From the NCBI RefSeq assembly GCF_900182695.1, contig NZ_FXTK01000020.1, positions 1-64,000 of the forward strand: a stretch of 64,000 nucleotides of DNA. The letters are read 5' to 3'. Origin of the DNA: Paracoccus laeviglucosivorans. Lineage in GTDB: Bacteria; Pseudomonadota; Alphaproteobacteria; Rhodobacterales; Rhodobacteraceae. The position numbers and the translations under genes are program-made. Positions 26,708 through 35,831 of the stretch are shown piece by piece. The notes beneath the pieces were generated by a model. That model did not search any database, was not told the origin of the DNA, and was given only the letters and a program-made list of their open reading frames with translations. How positions within the stretch are numbered: the first letter of the stretch is position 1; every line of letters begins with the position of its first letter.

Positions 26708-27583
26708 ATGGTGGACAGCCTCAACCTTGTTTTCAGTTTCCTTTACCAGTTCGGCGATGCCTTTGCCTTTCTGGTGCTTAGCGCCTGCGGTCTGGCCGTC
26801 ATCTTTGGCATGATGGGCGTGATCAATCTGGCGCATGGCGAATTCATCATGTGCGGCGCCTATGTTTCGACCCGCGCCGCCCATGCGGGCGTGCCGATGC
26901 CACTGGCGATCCTGCTGGGCGCGGCCTGCGCGGGGATTGCGGGCATGATCGTCGAGCTGCTGGTGATCCGGCGGCTTTACCAGCGCCCCTTGGACACCAT
27001 CGTCGCGACTTGGGGCATTTCCATGATCGTGACGCAGGGGATGCTGATCCTGCTGGGGCCGTCGATGCAGGGCGTCGGCACGCCCTTTGGCAGCTTCGTG
27101 GTGGGGGGCTATTCCTATTCCGTCTATCGCATCATCCTGATGCTGTCGGCCGTGGCCACGCTGGCCGTGCTGTGGCTGATGTTCACCCGCACCCGCTTTG
27201 GCCTTTTGTCGCGCGCCACGATCCAGGTGCCGCATGTGGCCGAGGCGTTGGGCGTCAACACCAACCTTGTCTATAGCGTGACCTTCGGCCTTGGCGCGGC
27301 ACTGGCCGGGCTGGCGGGCGGGCTATACGCCCCCACGATGACGCTGGTTCCCACCATGGGCGCGTCCTTCATGGTCGAGGCGTTCGTCACCGTCGTCGTC
27401 GGCGGCGCGGACATCTTCCTTGGCACCGCACCTGCGGCGCTGATCCTTGCGGTCATCAAGGCCGGGCTGACCTCGTGGCAGGGGCAGTTGGCCGGACAGA
27501 TCGGCCTGCTGATCGCGGTCATCATCGTGATCCGCATCCTGCCGCGCGGCATCAGCGGCAAGATCCTGCGGGAAAGGGGCTGA
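26708..27583 (+). CDS. urtB: Urea/amide ABC transporter permease (UrtB/LivH type)
   Basis: 291-aa LivH-family permease. The stretch LAVIFGMMGVINLAHGEFIMCGAYV is the family signature, and VTVVVGGADIFLGTAPAALILAVIK marks the C-terminal half. ATG 26708 follows AAGGGATGG. It forms the membrane channel with the next gene. The UrtB label rests on the amide/urea context; general LivH function is certain. Confidence 0.9.
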   Translation: MVDSLNLVFSFLYQFGDAFAFLVLSACGLAVIFGMMGVINLAHGEFIMCGAYVSTRAAHAGVPMPLAILLGAACAGIAGMIVELLVIRRLYQRPLDTIVATWGISMIVTQGMLILLGPSMQGVGTPFGSFVVGGYSYSVYRIILMLSAVATLAVLWLMFTRTRFGLLSRATIQVPHVAEALGVNTNLVYSVTFGLGAALAGLAGGLYAPTMTLVPTMGASFMVEAFVTVVVGGADIFLGTAPAALILAVIKAGLTSWQGQLAGQIGLLIAVIIVIRILPRGISGKILRERG

Positions 27584-27584
27584 C

Positions 27585-28652
27585 ATGGACAACGCCTCCC
27601 CCCTGCGCCGCACGCTGGCCCTGATCCAAGGGCCGCAGACCTTGGGCCGTGGCCGCCGCTTCTGGGCCGGGTTCGCCGTGGTGCTGGCGCTGGCCTGCGC
27701 CTATCCGATGTTCGCCGACAGCTATGACGTGGGCAACAACGTCTATTTCTTCAACTGGCTGTTCATGGCGCTGGGGCTTAGCCTGATCTGGGGCTATGGC
27801 GGCAGCTTAAGCTTTGGGCAGACCGCATTCTTTGGCGTGGCCGCCTATTGCTATGGCGTCCTGACGATCAATCTGGGCGACGCCTATGGGCTAACGCTGT
27901 TCTCGCTGGTGCTGGCGGTGGCGTGCAGCGCGCTGTTCGCCGCGGTGCTGGGCTATTTCATGTTCTATGGCCGCATCAACGGCGTGTTTCTGGGCATCGT
28001 GTCCTTGTCCGTCACGCTGGTCTTGGAACGCTTCATGGCCCAGACCGCCGGGCCGGAATGGGCCATCGGGGCGGCGCGGCTGAACGGGTTCAACGGCATG
28101 GGCGGGATGCCGTCGCTGACGATCCCGTGGCCGGGTGGTCCCATCGTGCTATATCCCGATCTGCCGCTTTACTACCTGACGCTGGCGTTGCTGGTCGTGA
28201 TCTATCTGGGCCTGCGCATTCTGGTCAATTCGCGCTTTGGCAATGTGCTGGTCGCGATCCGCGAAAACCCTTTGCGGGCGGAAATGCTGGGCTATGACAT
28301 TCGCCGCTATCAGCTGATGGCCTTTGTCATCGGCTCGGCTTTGGCGGGGCTGTCGGGGGTGCTTTACACATCGTGGGGGAATTACATCACCCCAGCCTCG
28401 ATGGGGATGACGGCGGCGGCACTGCCCATTGTCTGGGTCGCGGTCGGCGGGCGGGGCGATCTGACCACGACGCTGGTCGGCACGCTGCTGGTGCTGATCG
28501 TCTTTCAGATGCTGACCATCCACGGCAGCCAATATGCGCTGGTCGTCATGGGCGCGCTGCTGGTCGTGACCGTGCTGGTCGCACCGCGCGGCATCGTCAT
28601 GGCGCTGGTCGAAGGCGCGATGCGCCTGACCCGCCGCAAGGAGGCACGCTGA
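27585..28652 (+). CDS. urtC: Urea/amide ABC transporter permease (UrtC/LivM type)
   Basis: 355-aa LivM-family permease with an N-terminal extension before the first helices, as in UrtC. Signature segments are GLSLIWGYGGSLSFGQTAFFGVAAYCYG and the C-terminal ALAGLSGVLYTSWGNYITPASMGM then ALPIVWVAVGGRGDLTTTLVGTLL. It starts one base after the previous stop and overlaps the ATPase start as TGATG. Confidence 0.9.
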   Translation: MDNASPLRRTLALIQGPQTLGRGRRFWAGFAVVLALACAYPMFADSYDVGNNVYFFNWLFMALGLSLIWGYGGSLSFGQTAFFGVAAYCYGVLTINLGDAYGLTLFSLVLAVACSALFAAVLGYFMFYGRINGVFLGIVSLSVTLVLERFMAQTAGPEWAIGAARLNGFNGMGGMPSLTIPWPGGPIVLYPDLPLYYLTLALLVVIYLGLRILVNSRFGNVLVAIRENPLRAEMLGYDIRRYQLMAFVIGSALAGLSGVLYTSWGNYITPASMGMTAAALPIVWVAVGGRGDLTTTLVGTLLVLIVFQMLTIHGSQYALVVMGALLVVTVLVAPRGIVMALVEGAMRLTRRKEAR

Positions 28653-29371
28653 TGACGCACATCCTTGAAACCCGCCAGTTGAACAAGCGCTTCGGCGGCC
28701 TGCACGTCACCGGCAATGTGGATTTCGCGCTGGACGCGGGGGAAATGCACTGCCTGATCGGCCCGAACGGCGCCGGGAAAAGCACCTTTTTCCGGCTGAT
28801 CCTTGGTGAACACCTGCCCGATAGCGGCCAGATCCTGTTTCAGGATCAGGACATCACCCGTGCCAAGCCCTTTCAGCGCATCCGTCAGGGCATCAGCGTC
28901 AAGTTTCAGGTGCCCGGCATCTTCAAGGAACTCAGCGTGCGGCAAAATCTGGTCATCGCGCTGCAACACCATGTCGATCCGCGTCTGCTGGCGGAAGAAA
29001 TCGACCGGCTGCTGGAATTCCTGAACCTGTCCCATGCGCAGGCACAACTGGCCGGCAACCTTAGCCACGGGCAAAAGCAATGGCTGGAAATCGGCATGGC
29101 GATCGGGCTGAAACCCCGGCTTTTGCTGCTGGACGAACCGACCGCCGGGATGACGCCCGACGAAACCCACGCGACGGGCGAAATGCTGAAGCAGTTGAAC
29201 GCCGAAGGGATGACGCTGCTGGCCGTCGAACATGACATGGCCTTTGTCCGGCAGATCGCGCAGCGCGTGACGGTGCTGCATCTGGGCAAGGTCTTCGCCC
29301 AAGGCAGCATCGACCAGATCACCGCCGATCCCCGCGTCGCGAAAATCTATCTGGGAGAGGTCGATGCCTGA
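28652..29371 (+). CDS. urtD: Urea/amide ABC transporter ATPase (UrtD/LivG type)
   Basis: 239-aa ATPase with Walker A GPNGAGKST, the signature in the UrtD form LSHGQKQWLEIGMA and Walker B LLLLDEPTAGMTPDET. The LSHGQKQWLEI wording is characteristic of UrtD and separates it from LivG. ATG 28652 overlaps the permease stop; the longer open frame upstream is a shadow. Confidence 0.92.
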   Translation: MTHILETRQLNKRFGGLHVTGNVDFALDAGEMHCLIGPNGAGKSTFFRLILGEHLPDSGQILFQDQDITRAKPFQRIRQGISVKFQVPGIFKELSVRQNLVIALQHHVDPRLLAEEIDRLLEFLNLSHAQAQLAGNLSHGQKQWLEIGMAIGLKPRLLLLDEPTAGMTPDETHATGEMLKQLNAEGMTLLAVEHDMAFVRQIAQRVTVLHLGKVFAQGSIDQITADPRVAKIYLGEVDA

Positions 29372-30077
29372 CACCCCCCTGTTGCAAGTCACCGGTCTGA
29401 ATGGCGGCTACGGCGGCAAGCCCGTGCTGCAAGGCGTCGATTTCCACGTGAATGAGGGCGAGATCGTCGCCATCATCGGCCGCAACGGCGTTGGAAAATC
29501 GACGCTGATGAAGACGCTGATCGGGCTATTGCCGAACCAGCGCGGCACCGTCCACCTGCGCGGCCAACAGATCGACAACCTGTCGGCCCATCGCCGCGCC
29601 CGGCTGGGCATCGGCTATGTGCCGCAGGGCCGGGACGTGTTCCCGCGCATGACGGTTCTGGAAAACCTGCTGGTCGGGCAGTCCATATCGGGGCGCAAGA
29701 TCGACGGGATGCTGGAACAGGTCCACGGCCATTTCCCGATCCTGCAGGAACGCGCCTCCCAACGCGCCGGAACCCTGTCGGGCGGCCAGCAGCAGCAGCT
29801 TGCCATCGGTCGGGTGCTGATGGGCGGGCCGTCCATGGTCCTGCTGGACGAACCGTCCGAGGGCATACAGCCCAATATCGTCCAGGGCATCGCCCGCATC
29901 ATGGTCGATCTCAACGCCCGCACCGGGCTTGGCGTGGTCTTTGTCGAACAGAACCTGGACATGATCCGCGCCATGGCACAGCGCTGCTACGTCATGGACA
30001 AGGGCCGCATCACCGCTTCGCTGACCCGCGCCGATCTGGACGATCAGGACCGGCTGCGCAGCTATCTTTCCGTCTGA
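29364..30077 (+). CDS. urtE: Urea/amide ABC transporter ATPase (UrtE/LivF type)
   Basis: 237-aa ATPase with Walker A GRNGVGKST, RLGIGYVPQGRDVFPRMTV, signature LSGGQQQQLAIGR and Walker B VLLDEPSEGIQPNIV. The EPSEGIQP wording is typical of UrtE. It overlaps urtD by 8 bp and precedes the formamidase gene by 25 bp, so transporter and amide hydrolases are one transcription unit. Confidence 0.93.
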   Translation: MPDTPLLQVTGLNGGYGGKPVLQGVDFHVNEGEIVAIIGRNGVGKSTLMKTLIGLLPNQRGTVHLRGQQIDNLSAHRRARLGIGYVPQGRDVFPRMTVLENLLVGQSISGRKIDGMLEQVHGHFPILQERASQRAGTLSGGQQQQLAIGRVLMGGPSMVLLDEPSEGIQPNIVQGIARIMVDLNARTGLGVVFVEQNLDMIRAMAQRCYVMDKGRITASLTRADLDDQDRLRSYLSV

Positions 30078-30102
30078 ACCCGACATGAAAAGGAACCATC
30101 CA

Positions 30103-31101
30103 ATGAGCTGGTTTGACGACAGCATCATGGCCCGCAAGGCCATAGCCCGTGGCGAGACGCGGGCCGAAGCCTCGCTGACCGAGGCGGAGCAGGGCGATTA
30201 CCCCTATGTCTACAGCGCCGCGATCACGCCCAAGCTGCGCATCGACCCCGGCACGGTCGTGACCTGCGAAACCCATGACGCTTTCGAAGGCGCGATCCGG
30301 TCGGAAAGCGACAAGCCTTCGGAAATCCTGAACTTTCCGTTCCTGAACCCGCAGAACGGCCCGATCTGGATCAATGGCGCGGAAAAGGGCGATACCGTCG
30401 CCGTCTATATCGAAAGCATCGTGCCGCGTGGGCCGCAGCCGCGCGGCACCACCGTCATCATGCCGGAATTCGGTGGGCTGGTTCCCACCGCCGACACTGC
30501 GCTGTTGACCGCGCCGCTGCCCGAGCGCGTGCGCAAGGTCAACATCACCGCCGAGGAAGGCACGGTCTGGAACGACCGCATCACGCTGCCCTATGAACCC
30601 TTTATCGGCACCATCGGCACGGCCCCGCAGATCGAGGCGATCAGCTCGCTGGTGCCCGACTACTATGGCGGCAACATGGACCTGCCGGACGTGGCGCCCG
30701 GCGCCGTGGTCTATCTGCCGGTGCAGGCCGAGGGCGGCTTTCTGTTTCTGGGCGATTGCCATGCCGCGCAGGGCGATGGCGAGCTGTGCGGCGTTGCCAT
30801 TGAACACCCGACCGTCACCACCGTCCGCGTCGATCTGATCAAAGGCTGGACCATTCGCACGCCCCGGCTTGAGAACGCGGATTTCTACATGACCGTCGGT
30901 TCCTCGCGCCCGATGGAGGACGCGGCGCGCGGTGCCTATCGCGAATTGATCCGCTGGCTGGCCGCCGATTTCGGCTTCGATGAAATCGACGCCTATATGC
31001 TGCTGACCCAATGCGGGCGCGTGCGGTTGGGCAATATGGTGGACCCGAAATACACGCTGGGCGCATCGGTCCTGAAATCCATCGTCGGCATTGCGAAGTA
31101 A
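30103..31101 (+). CDS. fmdA: Formamidase/acetamidase (FmdA/AmdA family)
   Basis: 332-aa zinc-dependent amidohydrolase family that releases ammonia from formamide or acetamide. Family segments include TVVTCETHDAFEGAI, FLNPQNGPIWINGAEKGDT, GGLVPTADTALL, the metal-site region LGDCHAAQGDGELCGVAIEHP and AYMLLTQCGRVRLGNMVDP. The ATG at 30103 (MSWFDD) is chosen because AAAAGGAACC precedes it; an in-frame ATG six codons earlier would cover that site. It lies after the importer and before a second, unrelated amidase. Confidence 0.92.
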   Translation: MSWFDDSIMARKAIARGETRAEASLTEAEQGDYPYVYSAAITPKLRIDPGTVVTCETHDAFEGAIRSESDKPSEILNFPFLNPQNGPIWINGAEKGDTVAVYIESIVPRGPQPRGTTVIMPEFGGLVPTADTALLTAPLPERVRKVNITAEEGTVWNDRITLPYEPFIGTIGTAPQIEAISSLVPDYYGGNMDLPDVAPGAVVYLPVQAEGGFLFLGDCHAAQGDGELCGVAIEHPTVTTVRVDLIKGWTIRTPRLENADFYMTVGSSRPMEDAARGAYRELIRWLAADFGFDEIDAYMLLTQCGRVRLGNMVDPKYTLGASVLKSIVGIAK

Positions 31102-31111
31102 GGGCGGGATC

Positions 31112-32629
31112 ATGGATAAGCCCGCCTCATTGGACGATCTGCCCGGCCTGACGGTCGCGGGCATCCATGCCGCGTTCGACCAGAGCCTGTTCACCGCCGA
31201 AGACCTGACCCGCGCCTGTCTGGCGCGGATCAAGGCGGTGAACGGGCATTTGAACGCGATCATCTTTGCCGATCCCTCGGCCTTGGATCAGGCACGCGAC
31301 ATCGACCGTCGCCGCGCGGCGGGCGAGGTGCTGGGGCCGCTGGCGGGCGTGCCGGTGGTCATCAAGGATTCCATCGACATGGTGGGGTTCCCGACCACGG
31401 CGGGCTGGTCGCTTTTGTATTCAGGCACCGGCGGCATCGACCTGATGCCGGAACGCGACGCGCCGGTCGCCGCCCGGATGAAGGCCGCAGGCGCGGTCAT
31501 TCTGGGCAAGACGAATATCCCCATCCTTAGCTGGACCGGCAGCCACGCCAATGACAGCTGGGCCGGGCCCACGCTGAACGCCGCCATGCCCGACCGCCTG
31601 CCCGGCGGGTCCAGCGCGGGCACGGCCACAGCGGTCGCCGCGCATCTATGCGTGCTGGGTCTGGCCGAGGAGACCGGCGGCTCGATCCAGAACCCGGCGG
31701 CGGCGCAGGGGCTTGTGGGCATCAAGCCGACCATCGGGCTGGTCCCGAACACCGGCGTTGTGCCGCTGTCGTCCAATCGCGATGTGGTCGGGCCGATTGC
31801 CCGCAATGTCCGGGACGCCGCGGTCTGCCTTGACGCCATTTCGGGTTTTTCGAACGAAGACCCCAAGACGTTGGCATCGGTCGGCCAGATTCCGGCTGGC
31901 GGCTTTGCGGCTGGGCTGTCGCCCGACGCGCTGCGGGGCAAGCGATTGGGGCTTTACGGTCCGGGCTGGCGCAAGGATGCGCTTTGCGACGAAACGCGCG
32001 CGCTTTATGAACAGGCGCAGCAGCAATTGCGGGCGGCGGGCGCAATCCTGATCGAGGACCCGTTTGCCGGAACCGATTTCAGCACACACCGCCAGATCAC
32101 CCCCGGCACGCCGCATTTCGACGGGCGTGGGCTGGAATCCCTGCCCCACGACATGACCTGTTACCTGCGCCGCCTTGGGCCGAATGCCGCGATCCGCAAC
32201 TGGCACGAATTCATAAAGGCCACGGCAGCCCATGACGTTCTGGCGAAAGGGGCAATCCTTGGCTATCTGCACGAGCTGCCCGATTTTGCCGCCGCCCTTT
32301 CAGACCCGGAAACGCCGCCTGCCCTGCCCACCTTCGCGGCACTCAAGGCGGTCTATCTGCGGCTGATAGATCAGGTCTTTGCAAATCACGCGCTTGACGG
32401 CCTTGTCTATCCCCAGATGCAATGCGAATTGCCCGACCTGCATTCAGGGCTTGCGATCCGGGAAACCACGGTGGGCGAGCTGAACATCGCAGGCATCCCG
32501 GCGGTAACGATCCCGGCAGGCTGCTATGCCTCGGGGGCGCCGTTCGGGCTGATCTTTCTTGGCAGGCTGTGGTCGGAACCGGCGCTGCTGAACATGGCCT
32601 ATGGCTATGAGCAACTGGCACCGGGCTGA
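31112..32629 (+). CDS. Amidase, amidase-signature (AS) family
   Basis: 505-aa serine amidase. The Ser-cisSer-Lys triad is visible as K85 (VVIKDSI), S168 (PGGSSAGTA) and S191 (ETGGSIQNPA). AS enzymes hydrolyse a wide range of amides, so the natural substrate is open. It ends the amide operon and probably works with the FmdA protein to supply ammonia from imported amides. It has a good start (GGGCGGGATC before ATG 31112). Confidence 0.9.
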   Translation: MDKPASLDDLPGLTVAGIHAAFDQSLFTAEDLTRACLARIKAVNGHLNAIIFADPSALDQARDIDRRRAAGEVLGPLAGVPVVIKDSIDMVGFPTTAGWSLLYSGTGGIDLMPERDAPVAARMKAAGAVILGKTNIPILSWTGSHANDSWAGPTLNAAMPDRLPGGSSAGTATAVAAHLCVLGLAEETGGSIQNPAAAQGLVGIKPTIGLVPNTGVVPLSSNRDVVGPIARNVRDAAVCLDAISGFSNEDPKTLASVGQIPAGGFAAGLSPDALRGKRLGLYGPGWRKDALCDETRALYEQAQQQLRAAGAILIEDPFAGTDFSTHRQITPGTPHFDGRGLESLPHDMTCYLRRLGPNAAIRNWHEFIKATAAHDVLAKGAILGYLHELPDFAAALSDPETPPALPTFAALKAVYLRLIDQVFANHALDGLVYPQMQCELPDLHSGLAIRETTVGELNIAGIPAVTIPAGCYASGAPFGLIFLGRLWSEPALLNMAYGYEQLAPG

Positions 32630-32810
32630 ACGGCAACGGGCCGTGCTGCGGGCCCACTGTGCAAGCTATTTCTCCGACGATGATGACGGGCGCATTTGCG
32701 ACCGGAAAAGGCGCGTCAGGCGGGTTTCCGGCTAAGATCAATACGCCAAGGCGCAGCCGATATTATCCGCGTTTCCTGACGATTTTGCGGATCACATCGA
32801 CAGCGGCGTA
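32630..32810. other. Gap between convergent amidase and hipA genes
   Basis: A weak dyad GGGCC (32638-32642) / GGCCC (32651-32655) follows the amidase stop and may terminate the operon. No gene is seen in the rest. Confidence 0.35.
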
Positions 32811-34142
32811 TCAGTCGTGCAGACGACCGGCGATGCGCAGCGCGTTGACCTCGATCAAGTCGCGGAAATGTTCGACCATCGGGCGACTGGCGGCCGGATT
32901 TTCGCTGACCAGACGCGCGGCGGCGTGGCCATGATGGACGATGCCGTCGATCAGTTCCTGCACGCGCAGGCGCAGTTGCCGGGGGTTCAGTCCGGCGTTT
33001 TCGGCGATCGCATCCCAGTGGCGGCGCGCAATGTCGCCGGGCTTGCGCTTGCGCCCCGCAATGTTCTGGGCGTGGTACTGGTTCACGTGATCCCACCCCA
33101 GCACGGTCGAGACATCGTAAAGCGGCGCCAGTCGCGGCGTGCCGTCCAACAGCAGCGAATAGTTCTTGGCATGGGCGTCAGTATTCGCGACCAGAATGTT
33201 GAAGATCACCTGATCCAGCAGGCGCGCGCGTTCCGCCCCGCCAAGGGTCGCATCCGCATGGAAAGCCTCGCGCCAGTCGGGGCTGCCGACCGTCAGCAGA
33301 TCGTTCAGCGACGGTCCGGGCAACGTGCCACGTTCATATTTGCGTTCCGGCGCAATGGCGCGGACCTGTGCCAGATCCTCCTGATGCAGACGGCGGATCG
33401 TGGCGTCGGCGCGCAGCGCCCGGTCATATCGCGCGACGATCAGGGCGCTGCGGTCCCCTGCCCTTTCGATGGCGACAGGCGCGGCGGGAATGCCGATCAG
33501 GCGGGCAAGGGTCAGGCAATAGGCCTCATTCTCGACGATGCCGGGCAGATTGGCATTGTCGGGCTTGATGATGACGGTCGAGGGCGCACCGTTGCGGGGG
33601 ATCACCAGCCGGTCGCCCGGCGCGGGCAAACCCAGGCGGGGACCGTCCGGCCCAAGAACCGCCAGCGCCGATTTCTGCTGGCCGCCCGCCAGCGACAGGC
33701 GGACGCCATCCTCTCCGATCAGAAAGGGGCGCTGGCGCAAGTCGTTGAAATGGCGCACCAAGGCCAGTTCGGGGTCGTCCGTCTGGTAATGCCGCGTGAG
33801 GGGCAGCCAGTCCCACGCCTCGCGAAGCGACGGTGCGGAAAAGGACAGCGCCCCGGCCGTATCGCCGCCGATTTCGCGCAGGATTGCCACGGTATCGCCG
33901 CGCGCCACGCCCAGACGGCGGGCAAGGGTGGCAAGCTGGCTTTCCTCGGGCAGCAGGTTGGCGATCCACGGATGCACCAGTTCGGGCGCGTGGTCGCGGC
34001 GTGACAGCGGCATCGTCAAGGAAACGGGAAAGGCCCCTGCCGCCGCCTGCCAACGCGGATCATATGCAAATGACACCGCCCCCTGCCCGTCCACGTCCAG
34101 CTGTCCGATTTCGAAACGGTCGTAAAAGACGGGGATTTTCAC
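32811..34142 (-). CDS. hipA: HipA-type serine/threonine kinase toxin
   Basis: 443-aa HipA-family kinase, full length. It has the N-terminal HipA subdomain (MKIPVFYDRFEIGQLDVDGQGAVSFAYDP), the activation/P-loop region LSLAGGQQKSALAVL, VARYDRALRADATIRRLHQEDLAQV, the catalytic NTDAHAKNYSLLL and the metal-site block LAPLYDVST. In the paradigm HipA phosphorylates glutamyl-tRNA synthetase and stalls growth. The start codon is GTG at 34142, overlapping the HipB stop (GTGA). Next to repABC it probably acts as a plasmid addiction module. Confidence 0.93.
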   Translation of the reverse strand: MKIPVFYDRFEIGQLDVDGQGAVSFAYDPRWQAAAGAFPVSLTMPLSRRDHAPELVHPWIANLLPEESQLATLARRLGVARGDTVAILREIGGDTAGALSFSAPSLREAWDWLPLTRHYQTDDPELALVRHFNDLRQRPFLIGEDGVRLSLAGGQQKSALAVLGPDGPRLGLPAPGDRLVIPRNGAPSTVIIKPDNANLPGIVENEAYCLTLARLIGIPAAPVAIERAGDRSALIVARYDRALRADATIRRLHQEDLAQVRAIAPERKYERGTLPGPSLNDLLTVGSPDWREAFHADATLGGAERARLLDQVIFNILVANTDAHAKNYSLLLDGTPRLAPLYDVSTVLGWDHVNQYHAQNIAGRKRKPGDIARRHWDAIAENAGLNPRQLRLRVQELIDGIVHHGHAAARLVSENPAASRPMVEHFRDLIEVNALRIAGRLHD

Positions 34143-34405
34143 AGCGCCTCGCCCAGGTCATAGCCTTTGGTGCCGTCATCGGTGCCCGGCGCGGGCGAAA
34201 GCGTGGCTGCATCGATCCCCAAAGCATCGAACACCCGCTGATAGGATGACAGCCGCGTGTCGCGTGTGCCGTTTTCCAGATCGGAAAGCGTGGCCAGCGC
34301 GACGCCGCTTAGGCGCGACAGATCAACCAGCCGCAACCCTTGGGCGCGGCGTGTGTCGCGGATCAATCCGCCAAGTCTAAGCGCGAGCGTATCGGCCATG
34401 GCCAT
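34139..34405 (-). CDS. hipB: HipB-like HTH antitoxin
   Basis: 88-aa (or 86 from the second Met at 34399) XRE-type HTH protein: LGGLIRDTRRAQGLRLVDLSRLSGVALATLSDLENG. It should bind HipA and repress the pair. Three 18-bp palindromes upstream are its probable operators; the first ends four bases before the start codon. Translation signal is weak, as is common for tightly controlled antitoxins. Confidence 0.88.
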   Translation of the reverse strand: MAMADTLALRLGGLIRDTRRAQGLRLVDLSRLSGVALATLSDLENGTRDTRLSSYQRVFDALGIDAATLSPAPGTDDGTKGYDLGEAL

Positions 34406-34408
34406 CCG

Positions 34409-34426
34409 TTTTCAATATATTGGAAA
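34409..34426. promoter_or_regulatory. HipB operator 1
   Basis: TTTTCAATATATTGGAAA matches the 18-bp palindrome TTTCCAAT-R-TATTGGAAA with one deviation (T for C at position 4). It lies directly upstream of the hipB start. Confidence 0.7.
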
Positions 34427-34457
34427 TATCGCCGATTTCTGCAGGGCAGGCAAGGAA

Positions 34458-34475
34458 TTTCCAATGTATTGGAAA
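34458..34475. promoter_or_regulatory. HipB operator 2
   Basis: TTTCCAATGTATTGGAAA is the best copy, symmetric apart from the central pair. It begins exactly 49 bp after operator 1. Confidence 0.72.
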
Positions 34476-34506
34476 ATTACGGCCATATCGCGAAACGCGG
34501 CATTGA

Positions 34507-34524
34507 TTTCAAACATATTGGAAA
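34507..34524. promoter_or_regulatory. HipB operator 3
   Basis: TTTCAAACATATTGGAAA keeps the right half-site exactly and deviates in the left. It begins exactly 49 bp after operator 2 and lies 120 bp before the repA start. Confidence 0.65.
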
Positions 34525-34643
34525 CGCCGCCCGACCCCAAGCCTGCCCGGACCGAAAAAGCTTGCGAGTCGAATGGGGTTGCGCAATAGTCACGAAAAAT
34601 ACCATCCAAACGACAAAAAGCGTGAACACGCGGAGCGGGCAGA

Positions 34644-35831
34644 ATGACATCCGACCTTTTCACCGAGGATCTCAACTCGGTCATCAGGCAACATTCCGAG
34701 GCGCTTGCCAAGCAACTGTTGGCACAGCGTGAATCGTTGTTCCCACCCGATGCACAAAAGCAGATGCGCAAGTTCACCTCGGGCGAGGCTGCCGCCCTGC
34801 TGGGCGTGAACGACAGCTATCTGCGCAAGCTGCATCTGGACGGCAAGGGCCCGTCGCCCGAAACCACCGCCGGAAACCGCCGCCTGTATTCGGCCCAGGA
34901 TTTGCAGGACTTGCGCGAACTGCTTGAAAAGACAGCGCGAAAACCGGGGGACTATCTGCCCGGACGCCGTGATGGCGACCATCTGCAGATCATCGGCGTG
35001 ATGAATTTCAAGGGCGGCTCGGGCAAGACCACGACCTCGGCCCATCTGGCACAGCGACTGGCGCTGACCGGATACCGCGTGCTGGCGATCGATCTTGACC
35101 CGCAGGCGTCGATGACGGCGCTGCATGGCGTGCAGCCGGAATTCGACCTGCCCGAAGGCGGGACGCTTTACGACGCCATCCGTTACGATTCGCCCGCCCC
35201 AATCCGATCGGTGATCCGCAAGACCTATATCCCGAATCTGGACCTGATTCCCGGCAATCTGGAGCTGATGGAGTTCGAGCACGAAACCCCGCGCGCCTTG
35301 GCGCAGGGAAATGCCGGGCTGTTTTTCTTTCGGGTGCGCGACGCGCTGGCTCAGGTCGATGCGGATTACGACGTGGTGGTGATCGACTGCCCGCCGCAAC
35401 TGGGCTTTCTGACCATGTCGGCGCTGTCTGCGGCAACAGGGGTGCTGGTCACCATCCATCCCGAAATGCTGGATGTGATGTCCATGAGCCAGTTCCTGCG
35501 GATGACGGCCGATCTGATGGACGTCATCGCGGATAGCGGCGCCGACATGTCGCATGACTGGATGCGATACCTGCTGACCAGATATGAACCCTCGGACGCG
35601 CCGCAAAACCGGATCGTCGCGTTCCTGCGCACGATGTATGGCGAAAACGTGCTGAATGCGCCGATGCTGAAATCCACCGCAATTTCGGACGCCGGACTGA
35701 CCAAGCAGACGCTTTACGAGGTGGACCGCAGCGCATTCACCCGATCAACCTATGACCGGGCGGTGGAAAGCCTGAATGCCGTGAATGACGAAATCGCGGC
35801 CCTGATCCAAAAGACCTGGAGGCGCGGATGA
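34644..35831 (+). CDS. repA: Plasmid partitioning protein RepA (ParA-type ATPase)
   Basis: 395-aa repABC-type ParA. An N-terminal HTH (about residues 40-90, FTSGEAAALLGVNDSYLRKLHLDG) is followed by the deviant Walker A ATPase motif NFKGGSGKTTT near 120-130 and VVIDCPPQLGFLTMSAL. It segregates plasmid copies together with RepB and represses the operon. The stop overlaps the repB start by 4 bp. The opening ATG follows CGGAGCGGGCAG. Confidence 0.95.
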   Translation: MTSDLFTEDLNSVIRQHSEALAKQLLAQRESLFPPDAQKQMRKFTSGEAAALLGVNDSYLRKLHLDGKGPSPETTAGNRRLYSAQDLQDLRELLEKTARKPGDYLPGRRDGDHLQIIGVMNFKGGSGKTTTSAHLAQRLALTGYRVLAIDLDPQASMTALHGVQPEFDLPEGGTLYDAIRYDSPAPIRSVIRKTYIPNLDLIPGNLELMEFEHETPRALAQGNAGLFFFRVRDALAQVDADYDVVVIDCPPQLGFLTMSALSAATGVLVTIHPEMLDVMSMSQFLRMTADLMDVIADSGADMSHDWMRYLLTRYEPSDAPQNRIVAFLRTMYGENVLNAPMLKSTAISDAGLTKQTLYEVDRSAFTRSTYDRAVESLNAVNDEIAALIQKTWRRG

